Shown piece by piece: positions 32,301 through 42,801 of a stretch of DNA of 64,000 bases (position 1 is its first letter; every line of letters starts with the position of its first letter). The notes beneath the pieces are model-generated. The model had not been told where the DNA came from. It made no database searches and worked only from the letters and a program-made list of their open reading frames with translations. A program made the position numbers and the translations under genes. The stretch comes from Centroberyx gerrardi (lineage: Eukaryota; Chordata; Actinopteri; Beryciformes; Berycidae): positions 8,683,116 through 8,747,115 of the forward strand of contig NC_135997.1 in assembly GCF_048128805.1 (NCBI RefSeq), read 5' to 3'.

Positions 32301-35300
32301 CACTTGAATGACAAAGTTGTCACGTACAATTAATTTAAATGTTACAAGAACATTTCTGTGTTCAGACGTGGAGGACAGATTTGCCTCTAAAAATGGCATT
32401 TAATCATCAAGTTCAAGCACTGGTCTACTTCTCTCTTCCGTGTGAAGTGAGCTGGCAGCTGACTTGGCTTCCTTTTTGTGCATGCTTCAGTCATGCTAAA
32501 CATGTGACGGAGACAAATAAGCTGCATCCTGTGCGCTCAGTGGTTGTGATTTGTTATAGCGGTAATTGTGAAGAGCCAAGGAATGTAAATGCAACTGCTT
32601 GTGTTAAGTACAGCAAATAGGAGCAGTTCATTTGATACTGGAGGCGTTCTCAATGAAATTAAATAAGACATCCATAACATTGCCACATTAAATGATTATT
32701 AAACATGCACAGTAAAATCGGGGTTATTGTATACAATTAATGATGCAGCCCAACTCTCTTGTACTTAAAATTGGTTGGTGTCAATAAGATAGGATTCAAC
32801 TAATGGAGGTAAAGAAGGTGAGGCAAGTCAAGACCATGCAGCCTTCTCCGATACCCACCTCCAAGATCAATCAGCAGAGAGAACAACCCTTGTCTACAGA
32901 GAAAAGCCTTGGGTTACAGTGTCTGCTTACAAACCTGTTCTCCTTCTAGACACAAAGTTGTTTTAGATGTCTTTTGTCAATGAATGGCAACTTAAACTCA
33001 CAAGTCATATTAATAACTCGCATTTTTCATGTCCTCAGAGTTTTGTGCACACAAAGATTTTTGTGGGTCTGGACCAGGCGCTGCCCTCATTCAATGTGAA
33101 TGAAAAGGTGGAGGGTCCAGGGGGTTCGTACCTGGGTCACATCCAGACGGAGACGGGGGCGCGGGTCTTCCTCAGGGGAAAGAGTTCTGGCTACATTGAA
33201 CAAGCATCAAAAAGAGAGTCCTTCGAGCCTCTTTATGTCTACATCAGGTAATGTTCAATCCTAAATGCTAAATACAAGATCATGTACCATATCAGGGCTC
33301 TAAATGGACTTTTTTACTTGGTAGCATTGGTGCTCCTAACCTCCAAAACATAGGAGCACCAACAAAAATGTAGGCGCACCCCAAAAAATGTAAGGAACAC
33401 CAGTTTATTTTTTATATATAAATATACACGCAGTGTCAGTAAGATGGTATTCCACTAATGGAGGTAAAGAAGGTGAGGCAAGTCAAGACCATGCGGCCTT
33501 CTCCGATACCCACCTCCAAGATTAATCAGCAGAGAGAACAATCCTTGTCTACAGAGAACAGCCTTGGGTTACTGCGTCTGCTTACAAACCTGTTCTCCTT
33601 CTAGACACAAAGTGTGTGTGTATGTATATATATATATATATATACACACATTTATTTTTATATATATATATATATTTTATTATTTTTTTATTGGAAAAAT
33701 AGCCAATGCTTTACAATCATTACAGTTTCATGCTATGTGTATATACTCTCTATCTAGATATGGAACATAGAAACACATACCAACACTAATTATTTACATA
33801 GATTGGCAAACATTAGCATCATAATGATAATAATACACAGCACATTTAGCATCAGTAGTTGACATGGCTTCCATACTCTCTAAAAGTCACATCTCCGCTT
33901 AGTCATAGAAAATCCCCGCTTTCGAGTCAAAACAAACTGGCCAGTGCAGTAATGCTGTCCTTGAGTGGTATTGCACTCATGTTCACTGTATATCTGAGTG
34001 TTGGGCAATTATACACAAAAAAGTGGCACGTTAATTTCTAGCACACACTATTAACACATACATGAGGTTTGGAGCACTTTTCACTTTTGCTTTCATAAGG
34101 GTCTGGCTAGATAGGAGTCAGTTATAATCTGGACAGCCAGCACTTGTGGAAAATAGTGTTTCTTGTGAGAGGAAGCCTGAGGAAGGGGATTTAATTTTAG
34201 CCAATAAAAAAAGAACAGCCTTAAGGTAAATACAATCACGTTGTTTTTTGGCCAGAACCAAAAGGGAGAGGAGTTGACATGCTCAGTCTAAAAAAGTTAT
34301 TCAGACAAAGGCGCACCAAGACAATTATTTGTAGGCACACAAGCGCTCCCAAATTTAATTTCCAGGTTGCACAATTTCAATTTTAGTGGCCGCACTTTAG
34401 AGCTCTACATATACTTCACAATTAGGCTAAAACCATTTTCTTTCTTGTTAACTGCTACTCTTTTCCTGAGTCTGGTTCATCCTAGTTAACAGTGGTCCCT
34501 TGTGTGTTATAGCCATCCAAATGCAGCTGGATTGGAGTCAGCAAAGAAACTCACTGAGAGTCTGCTGGAAACTGTAAGTTTCTAATTTTCTCACAACAAA
34601 TAAAGCGGTGGAGTGTGTCGGAACTGTATGAGAGTCTGATGGGAGGTACAAGAAGGTGAAACTATTAAAGCATATAGTTTTCACTGATACCCACCTCCTA
34701 AAGTAAAAGTGGTAGCGTGAACCACCTGATCTCCAGAGATAGGTTTTGAGTGCTCTGCACCTACCCACAATGCTTACTGCAACTCTGCTGTTAAACTAAT
34801 ATAAATCAACCCTGCCTTGGAATGTTCTCTTCTTTAGCGTCTCACATTTTGTTTCTCCCCGGTTTTCCAGGTGAGAGCTGAACACGGCCGCATGGTGTCG
34901 ATCTACACAGCCACCGGCTCCACCCAACGTGAGTTTTCCTTTACACCTTGTAACTAAACAGGCAAATTCCAACAGGGTGACCTAATATCAGATACTAGCT
35001 GATTTAATGTATTCTTCTTGTGGTAATTAACCCTCTCCTGACGTCTTTAGTGGCCCAACAATAGGTTGGAATAGGTCAGAGTTTTCAAAAACCCTGTGTT
35101 ATTGATCCATGTGATACGTGCTATTAACTCCATGTTCTATACTTTCATTTCAGCATACGCAGCACATGGATTTCCACCTAATAGCAATTACTCTAGCCAG
35201 GGGTCCTGGTATAACTACCCAGCAAATGGGTATGCTGGCGGCTATTCAGCGTACCCAGGAGCCGGTGGTTATTGGAGTAATGCAAATGGTCCCCCAAGTC

Positions 35301-37582
35301 ATTCTAACCTGTCGACAACCCCTCCATCTTCTCAGGCAATGGTTCAGTATCCTGTGTGTCCTAGGAAACCACATCCCTATCTCGTCCAGGTATGTGTATT
35401 GTGCGCACACACTCGCATATGACATCACATGCTTCATAAAAGTTAATGTCAACAAGGTCTTGAGCTCATTGTGGACGCAATAATACATAGTATAACACTG
35501 TCAGGCCACAGGAGATCTGTCAAGGCCGTTTTATCTGTTAACAATCCTGCCGTAGCGTCAGTGTGTGTGTGTGTTTCTGTTCTGCCCAAGGATCCTGGGA
35601 GCAGTGACACAGTGGAGCCTGAAGGATCCTCAACCAGCCCCCCTGAGTCAGGAAGTCCCAAGCGTCATTTCCAGGAGGGGGCTGAGGAAAAACAGGTGAG
35701 CTGAGAGTTGCATTTAAGTATTGTACACACTATTAAAGGATAATTCTGGCCATTTTTAACCTGGACCCTATTTTTGCCCCATACTGATAGATTCTGCCTG
35801 CACACACAACTCCAATACAGTGCTTTCGGGTCAATGGACAGCTCCCAAAGCATGTCTTTTTCAACACATTGCTTGCTTGCTCTATAATGAGAAGTGTTTG
35901 TAAATAGATGTAAATGAAAATTATCTAAAGCCATGTTTTGCTCGTACAGTTTAAATGCTGCCTTGACCATTGCTTTAGCACTTCCTTGTTTACCCTTTGC
36001 CAGCTGGCTGTGGGCTGCCTGTCTGCATACGCCACAGTTTTGGCTCCAACTCGTAACACTCCGTCTACACTCACTAGCTCACCACTCAGCAGGGTAGCAT
36101 GACATTTCTTGTGTGCCTCCGCTTTGTAAAGTAGTGCAAAATAAATGGTGATAGTTGTCAGGTCATGGATAAACTGTAATGAGACATGTCTATATTTAAT
36201 TTTCAGAGTGAGTGTCAGTATGTTGAAAAGGACATGCTTTGGGTGCTTCTGGTGTTTATTTTTATTGATGTATGTATGTACTTATTTTTTGGGTGTCCAC
36301 TGGCCCAATAGGACTGTATTGGAGAGCTGCAAGGTGTATGTAGCTCTATAGTGTAGCACTTGAAGAGGTTTTGTTGGGGCGTCCTGGTGACTCGGTGGTC
36401 TAAGGCGCGCGCCATGTAAGCACAATGTCCTGGGTTTCAATCCAGTCCAGGACCTTTGTCATCCCTCCCTCTCTCTCACAGTCTGTCCTGTCTGTCTTGA
36501 CTTTGAACTGTCTAATAAAGGGGAAAATGCCCCAAAATATAATCTTTAAAAATAAAAGAGGTTTTGGTCAGAATCAGTATGTTGGAAAATGGGGTTCAGG
36601 TCAAATGGCTGGAATTATCTAACTTTCCTAATTTATGCATCAAACTTTTCTCTGTATAGGTTGATAAGTTTTGAACAGTCCTAAAAGTCTGTGCTTTTCT
36701 ATTTAGCCTACCAGCAGCTCCTCAGAAGACCCTGCTAATCAAGAGTCTTCACTTCCTGCCTCCAGTGTTGCAGAGAAAGGAGCAGAAAGGTTTGTGGATA
36801 GATCTCATTTCCCTTGGGTGTTAGACTTCATGAATCTTATGTGATGCAGATGTTACTTAACGCTCCTCTCTTTTTAGGATACTGATGCCTCCACCACCAC
36901 GTCCTGTCGTGGCCCCCGCCCCTGCTGCACGCAAAAGGCCGAGGGAGACGACGACAGAGCATCCAGCCAGTCTGCCCAGCAACTCCGCACCGATGGGTAT
37001 GCATCTCTCACTCTCCTACCATTCTCAGACCCGAGTAGTCAGACATTTTATCAGTGGAGTTGTCGGTAGTATGAAATGGCTTCTCCCCCCGTGGAGGAAT
37101 GGGAGAGCAGTGGAGACCTGTGTGAATCCCTCGGCTGGTAGAACCCACTAACACGCTCTTCTTGTATATGTTCTTTGTCTTTCCCTTGTTTTCTCTCTCA
37201 ACATGTGTCCCCGGACCTGCCTGTTATGGATGTGTGCTCTGCTGCGGTTTCATTTGATATCCCCCCTCTGGCTGTGGATCAAACGAACTCAAAACCACCG
37301 CTAACATGGGGCTCCTCAATGGGTTTCTTCTTTGTTTTTGCTCTTTCTCGCTTTGTCTCCCCCACTCTCTCTCTTTGTCTCCCGCCTCTCTCTTATGTCT
37401 CCCCCCTTTCTCTCTTCTTTCCTGTCTCTCCATTTTTTTGTGCCCTCACAGGTGTTCAAGAGGAGGTGTGTGAGAAGAAGTCTAAAGTGGTTGAGGATGC
37501 GTCAGGGCTAGTGCCCTACGGAGGAGATTCCTCCGACGAAGAGGAGGAGAGGACACGCAGCAGTAAGACAGCTAACTCATAA
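29340..37582 (+). CDS. khdc4: KHDC4-like KH-domain splicing factor (BLOM7/KIAA0907 family)
   Basis: Family role: RNA-binding protein that associates with the Prp19/SNEV complex in pre-mRNA splicing. Exons: 29340-29368, 30137-30440, 30549-30668, 30911-30987, 31188-31240, 32004-32209, 33039-33247, 34513-34573, 34871-34928, 35154-35389, 35591-35695, 36707-36789, 36878-36996, 37452-37582. They sum to 1791 nt, 596 codons and TAA, with consistent phases. Features in order: [11 protein letters not shown] near residue 14 (RSKWDQPA in human), [19 protein letters not shown] near 90-108, first KH region about 120-200 ([31 protein letters not shown]), second KH about 265-365 ([34 protein letters not shown]), a Tyr/Gly/Pro-rich region, and [16 protein letters not shown] near the end. 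It ends about 35 residues earlier than human KHDC4, lacking the final Trp/Tyr/Pro-rich tail. Start chosen because exon 1 joins in frame and has no better upstream ATG. It may be a KHDC4 paralogue rather than the orthologue. Introns 6-8 hold snoRNA-like genes. Confidence 0.9.
31275..31917. mobile_element. hAT-like MITE with AGGGTTGGGAATTG termini
   Basis: The left end AGGGTTGGGAATTG (about 31277-31290) has an exact inverted partner CAATTCCCAACCCT (31901-31914). The interior is A+T-rich and non-coding. No convincing target-site duplication was found, so the boundaries are approximate. It occupies most of KHDC4-like intron 5. Confidence 0.7.
32800..32957 (+). ncRNA. H/ACA snoRNA-like gene, copy A (KHDC4-like intron 6)
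   Basis: The sequence can fold into two hairpins. Hairpin 1 is closed by GGAGGT (32805-32810) with ACCTCC (32857-32862). The hinge contains ANANNA-type hexamers (AGATCA, AGAGAA). Hairpin 2 is closed by GTCTA (32892-32896) with TAGAC (32947-32951). Immediately after comes ACA followed by exactly three bases (ACAAAG, end 32957), the defining H/ACA 3' end. It lies 81 nt upstream of the acceptor for exon 7, a typical position for intronic snoRNAs. Human KHDC4 introns host SNORA80E (SNORA42) and SCARNA4, so this may be a homologue of one; I could not confirm which, nor its target. Confidence 0.7.
33293..34407. mobile_element. hAT-like element (CAGGGCTCTAAAT termini) containing snoRNA copy B
   Basis: The left end CAGGGCTCTAAA pairs with the right end TTTAGAGCTCTA (2 mismatches). 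Just inside the left end lies GGTAGCATTGGTGCTCCTAA, then inverted GGAGCACC units, as in abundant fish elements beginning CAGGGCTCGA. The interior holds the snoRNA-like copy at 33455-33612, an AT-rich TATATA block and A+T-rich filler. Flanks near TACCATAT and TACATATA are similar but not a clean duplication, so the superfamily and exact ends are tentative. Confidence 0.55.
33455..33612 (+). ncRNA. H/ACA snoRNA-like gene, copy B (KHDC4-like intron 7)
   Basis: This is a direct copy of the sequence at 32778-32957, found at an offset of 655 bp over 180 bp (33433-33612). By eye there are about 10 substitutions and no gaps. Both closing stems and the ACAAAG end are kept. In hairpin 2 the inner stem is fully paired here (GAGAACAG with CTGTTCTC), whereas copy A has one mismatch, so B is not simply decaying. 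It lies about 900 nt upstream of the next acceptor, inside a transposon-like element. It could be an active second gene or a recent pseudogene. Confidence 0.55.
34640..34772 (+). ncRNA. H/ACA snoRNA-like gene, copy C (KHDC4-like intron 8)
   Basis: A diverged member of the same family with the canonical length of about 133 nt. Hairpin 1 is GGGAGGT (34641-34647) with ACCTCC (34693-34698), plus an inner stem in which ACTAT pairs with ATAGT. The H box is AAAGTA (34700-34705). Hairpin 2 is GTGGTAG (34709-34715) with CTACCCAC (34761-34768). The ACA box is 34767-34769, followed by three bases. It shares with copies A and B the left arm GAGGTA..AGAAGGTGA and the right arm GATACCCACCTCC, the segments flanking the likely guide pocket. 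It ends 98 nt before the acceptor of exon 9. Hairpin 2 is unrelated in sequence, suggesting a different second target. Confidence 0.7.
35733..36000. mobile_element. Fragment of a TTAAAGGATAATTC-type MITE
   Basis: It begins TTAAAGGATAATTCTGGCCA, a terminus form common in teleost TTAA-ended MITEs. The matching right end was not found, so this may be truncated. It lies in KHDC4-like intron 11. Confidence 0.4.
36376..36560 (+). mobile_element. tRNA-derived SINE
   Basis: The head carries RNA polymerase III boxes: box A-like TGACTCGGTGGTCTAAGGCG and box B-like GGTTTCAATCC. The body has CT-rich CCCTCCCTCTCTCTCACAG. The tail has CTAATAAAGGGGAAAATGCC and ends in an A-rich run. This structure fits a widespread teleost SINE whose tail reads AATAAAGGCAAAAATGCCC. 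It is in KHDC4-like intron 11. Confidence 0.8.
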
Positions 37583-37673
37583 CCCCTACCACACCCCCTC
37601 CCCACTGTCCAGGATACCCACAGCCCAAAGCCTAGCTCTTCTACGTACATCAACACAACTCTCGAAAAACCCC

Positions 37674-38055
37674 TTAAAGGAAAAAGTCCACGCCCCTCAC
37701 TCAAAACACAACATGTCTTGTGGCTGCATTGCATTCTGGTCTATTGAAGCTGCTGTCAGTGAAGAAGTTGGAAATCTCTTCCTCTTCTACGATGGATTTC
37801 TCCCTGTGTGATTGTTGAACATCGGTGCAAAATGGTGAATCTAGAAAGAAGCCCTTGCTCTTTGATTCTGAGGGACTGACACCAAAACCTGACGTTTACC
37901 ACTGATGTCTCGGATCGCAGAAAAATGTTCTGCTATCAAAGAAAAGAGAATAAAATAAACCACCAAACCACAAAATAGGCCCAGAAATGCAAGGCACATC
38001 GCCAATGGCTGTTACTTAAACAGTTTTAGTGTTTTAGGGTGGATTTTTCCTTTAA
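37674..38055. mobile_element. TTAA-ended MITE (TTAAAGGAAAAA termini) in KHDC4-like 3' UTR
   Basis: The left end TTAAAGGAAAAAGTCCAC is matched by the inverted right end, whose reverse complement is TTAAAGGAAAAATCCACCC. Both ends finish in TTAA. A second copy, internally inverted, is at 51266-51726 in WHAMM. It starts 92 bp after the KHDC4-like stop codon and carries AATAAA hexamers (37949-37959), so it may supply poly(A) signals. Confidence 0.85.
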
Positions 38056-38283
38056 GACACGAATGCAATTGTATAGTAATTATAAATGACACCTTTTTAT
38101 TAAGACCATTTTATTTCAATTCTCAAAGCATATTTTGTCCATAAATGAGCCAAATCTTTTTGGGATTTTCATCACTTGCTCTGCACCAGTTGCTGATGAT
38201 ATAAATATATACATATTGTAAAATTCAGTGGAACTTTTTCTTATCTTGGAAAATGGTGTATGCCTGTTCCCATGGAATACTGT

Positions 38284-38289
38284 AATAAA
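38284..38289 (+). promoter_or_regulatory. khdc4: Candidate KHDC4-like poly(A) signal AATAAA
   Basis: A hexamer 702 bp after the stop codon, followed by A-rich sequence. Alternative signals lie inside the MITE near 37950. Either use would bring the transcript close to the convergent FSD2 3' end. Confidence 0.45.
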
Positions 38290-38534
38290 AAAAATGGAAA
38301 AACCCTTGTCTTTGGGTCTCACACATTTAATACAGCTGCAAGATTTCCTTTTTTGTTATAAAGGCAGAGATGCATATTATGTAGGGATAAATCCTTTCCA
38401 TGCTCCTGTTGGTGTCCAGTCATTTAGAAAACACTTCCGAAGGTATTCAAACAGACATCCTATATTCTGCTTACTACAAGCCATGGATTTTATTTCATGT
38501 AGAAGACTCAAAATTGCAGACATGGTAATTGATG

Positions 38535-41500
38535 TCAGATAAATGTGTACTCGGGAGCCTCTATGCCGTTGTGCACAGTGAGAGCTCCGGGGTTGTCCAG
38601 GGCAAAGCAGGGGTGGACGTAATTTTGGAAGTGACAGTGGAAGGTGTGGAGGTGTTGTTCTAGGTCGACGTTAAAGAAGGACAGAGCCCCCTTCTCATAG
38701 TCGAGTGCCACTCCTATGCGCACCGGGTTCACCGTGATCCTCAGGTCGGGGCTCCAGCCGTTGTGCAGAAACTCATACTTGTGTCTAAGGAAAGAAAAGG
38801 GCAACGTCATGACGGCTTACCTGGGAAGTTATAAATGTTCTGCCGCTTAGGAGTGAGGTGACATCTCATGTGAATCCTGATAAAAGAAATTTGCTGTAAT
38901 TTAAATCATGACTCTTCATGCTGTCAGAATAATGTTCCAACTCGCTAAGCCATTAGTGATGTCGATGCTGAATTGTCAGCCAACAACGGGAAGTCCTGTG
39001 GCTGCGGATTAAGGAATGAGAAGTGTGTATTGTGAAGTTGTGCGTAGGCAGCGCCACACATAGCAGGATGACATTAAGACACCCGCAATGTAAAGCGCAT
39101 TGGTGGCTTGTGTGATATGCCTTGGTGAATGATCCGCTAAATTGGCGATTCAACTGTCCTGCTGCTTTGTTCCAAGAAGAGTTGCTATAGCAACTGCTAT
39201 AAAGTAATATTTATTCTACTCTGGGCCTTTTGCATGAATAAAGTCTACCTTCAATAGGCTTAGTTTTGCACAAAGCAGAGGCACAACATTTTTTGCTTAG
39301 GAAAGGAATTTGTTTAGTGACTAAAAATACTGTCTTGGCCCACTTTCCATGAAGTGTGTGGTAGTTCCTCTGAGAGGATCAGCACACTAATTCTGGTATC
39401 ACATGAGCTGAAAAACTTCTACTTGGTCTGTCCAGTCCTGTGAAACTAATAGCCAGTCTCTCCTGTCCAGCTAGTATGTAATGAATGGGAATAACTAATA
39501 TATCCTTTGTGCAAACCATAGAGCAGCAGACCAAGGCTACAGATTATTAATAAAGTTGTATTTTTGATAAAGATGTACTGATACCTGGATGGAGTGAGGA
39601 TGTGTCTCATACACCATGAAGTGTTGTTGGCCCCCAGGTACGAGTTTCTCTGGGTGTCCTCATATGCAACTCCAATCCTGAACTCCGTCCCATCATCCAC
39701 CTCTACCTCCCAGTAATGTCTGCCGCGCACTGGAATCAGATCCCCCAGAACAGCTACACATCTACACACACACACACACACAGGTTAATTTCACATATCT
39801 ACACTAAATGCATGAAGGGATATCTTGAGTATATACATTCAACAGTCATCAGGACACTTCCAGTTACTATGTGCATATTGGTTGTAGGGCTAATAACTAC
39901 TAAGAATTATTTTCATTATCGATTAATCTAGCAATTATTTTCTCAATTAATCATTTAGTCTATAAAATGTCAAAAATAATGAAGTTACTTTTATGGGTAG
40001 CAGCCAAATAAAAACAAGTATTCATTATATAATGATATGAAAAAAGCGAGCAGATCTTAGCATTTGTGAAGCTGTAACCAGCAAATCTTTGGTATTTTGA
40101 CTTGATGAATGACTAAAACAATTAATCGATTATCAGAATTATAATCGATTAATTTTCTGTCAATAGACTAATCATTTCAGTTCTGATTGGTTGTCACATT
40201 AGTAGCCATGCAATATTAACCTGGCAAAGGTGTTATCGTCAAACGCCATAGCGCTTAGTGGCAGCTCCTCATCTCCGTAAAACATGGTGAAGCCATCTTC
40301 AGACATGGACAGGCAGGGATGGGCAGTATCCTCTAGAAGATGGAAGAATGTACCTGCACAGATGCACATAAACGTACACAGTGTTATTCATCACATGAAT
40401 ATGCTGCAAGCACAACGAGCAGGCTGATGCACGCTGCTCCTCACCTGTTGTGGAGACAGTAAACGCCTCACTTCTGTCACTGGGCCCTCCGATGTTGACT
40501 GCTCTGACAGAGATGAGGTAGCGCCTTCCTGTCTGCAGCTGGATCAGACATTGACAGGTGGGCACAGCTACTATGGACCTGGGGGATTAACCAGTGGGAC
40601 AGAAGATAGATATCGCTTCCTTTTCAATGTATTATCTGCCTAAGAATGGCAACGTTTGGGTTAACGTCATTATTTTCCACACTGGTACCACAGAGAAAAG
40701 TCTCCAAACATCTTTTCTCGCAAGTTCTGAAATACTAGGTTCATATTGCACTTTGTGGGATGGGCAAGCAGTGAATGATGTAAACAAAGAAGGCATCCAA
40801 CTGTATGCACCCATCTCATTCACACGGTTTAGAAGGTTTGATTTCTGTTGTAATTATATGGAAATAAATAGAGCATTGTAATAAATGGTTTGACTTTCTT
40901 TCAATTCACTCTCTGAAGTGACCAGATGAAAAATGAAAATGACCCCAAACGCTGGGACAATATTCTAGCTGAGGCTAACAGTGCTGCAGGAGGCGAAGCT
41001 AAGAATAGATTTTCTAGGACAGACTGTGTCTTGAATCAGCAGCTCTACAACCATGGGACCTCAAAAATCCCAGGCAAGCACTAACAGAGGCATGTTTATG
41101 GATGTATTGAAGCAAAAGCCTTATGAAAGGGCAGCACAGTAAAGACAAATATCATGTGGTACTGCATCTAGTATGAAGCTCTGCAGATCCAACAGACCAT
41201 TTCTGACCCGGGCTTCTATTTATACAGTGCCTTTTTTAAATTTAGCTTTTTGCAGAATTTAAAAACATCTATCATGCAAATGTTAAAAAAGTCAAGGAGT
41301 GCACAATAAAGTCCTGAGCTTGTTCCCATGCAGAATCAGTCACGTTCATTCTGAGCCAGGATAATCAATGCGATACAGGTGTGTGTTTGTATTAGGGCAA
41401 GACAATTCTTACTCAGTAATGCCACTCTGTCTGCCATCTGTACCCATCTCACTGAGCTCCACAGTGTAGGAGTCAACAGGGTTGGGGTTTCCTGACTCCC

Positions 41501-41567
41501 AGCGAATCAGAGCAGCCTCTGGACAACTGGTACACTCCCTCTGCTTGATCACTGGAGGCGAGGGCAC

Positions 41568-41609
<42 letters not shown>

Positions 41610-42738
41610 TCCACAATTTGGGCCTCATTCTCATAACATCAGTCTTGTGAGTCTGGAATGACTACAAAGTTGAGAGTAATAAATCTGAAACTCTGCAAAG
41701 CAATTTTGGTGGATAACCAGAAGTCTAGCCAGGGCATTAGAACAATTATTTTCGACTGTCGGGACTTTAATGACTGCTTGCGTCATGGCAGGACCGGGGC
41801 ATTTATTACCTGTCATGTATAGGGCTTTCTCGCTGGCTGGGCTGATGCCTGTGGTGTTGGTAGCCGTCACCCACAGCTCATACTGAGCGTTAGGCAACAA
41901 ATCTGTCACAGTGCAGTGGGTCTCCTTCACTTTTACCTTGGTTACTGAAAAGGGGACAGCAACCACAGATTTAATATACGATTTGTTTGTTGATCAGACT
42001 TCCGGTACAAGGATCCCTCAGCGTGAGAAACCTATATCAACAGATACGATTTCAACAGTAAACAATGTGATAATTCAGTTCAGTAGGCAATGTGAAACTG
42101 CAATATTTCTGTCCTGTACCGTCTGGTCCACAGGTGCTGTCTGCTGGTGTGTCCTCCAGCACCGGTCTGTAGTACAGCTCATAATACTCCACTGTATCAT
42201 CTGAGAACAGGCTCCAGCACACACGCAGGGACGTCTGTGTGGCAGAGTTGGCCATCTGGGGGTTGATTACTGGGGCGGATGGGGCTGGAATCACATTGGA
42301 AAAACATTATAATCCCAATCCTGTTACAACAATATAACATCAGTTGCATTGCAATGATAGTACAGTAGCAATTTTACAAAAAAAACAATACGTTTTGACC
42401 AGGATTGGGGCCATTCATGAATTGAATTGAGAATGCATGGGTAATTCCAATTCAATTCCTGGAGTTCCTGGAAACAGAATTGAATTTCATGAAATTCCAT
42501 TTCTATGACAAGTTGTCTTGACTTGCTGAACATAAATCAAACATTATGAATCAAATAAAAGACAGTTAAACAAATCAAATATGTTCAATCATAATGTATG
42601 TATTACGATTACATGTTATGCATCAAATACCACCTGAAAGGCACCTTTAACACTTTATGATATTCAGTATTGATAATATATAACACTACATTTATTATTT
42701 TGCCCAAATCGCTTGAGACTTTAAGCTCAACAACTGGG

Positions 42739-42801
<63 letters not shown>

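Noticed and set aside
36376-36450. Possible tRNA gene
   Set aside because: Box A and box B are present, but a proper cloverleaf is not evident and the SINE body and A-rich tail follow directly. It is the head of a tRNA-derived SINE.
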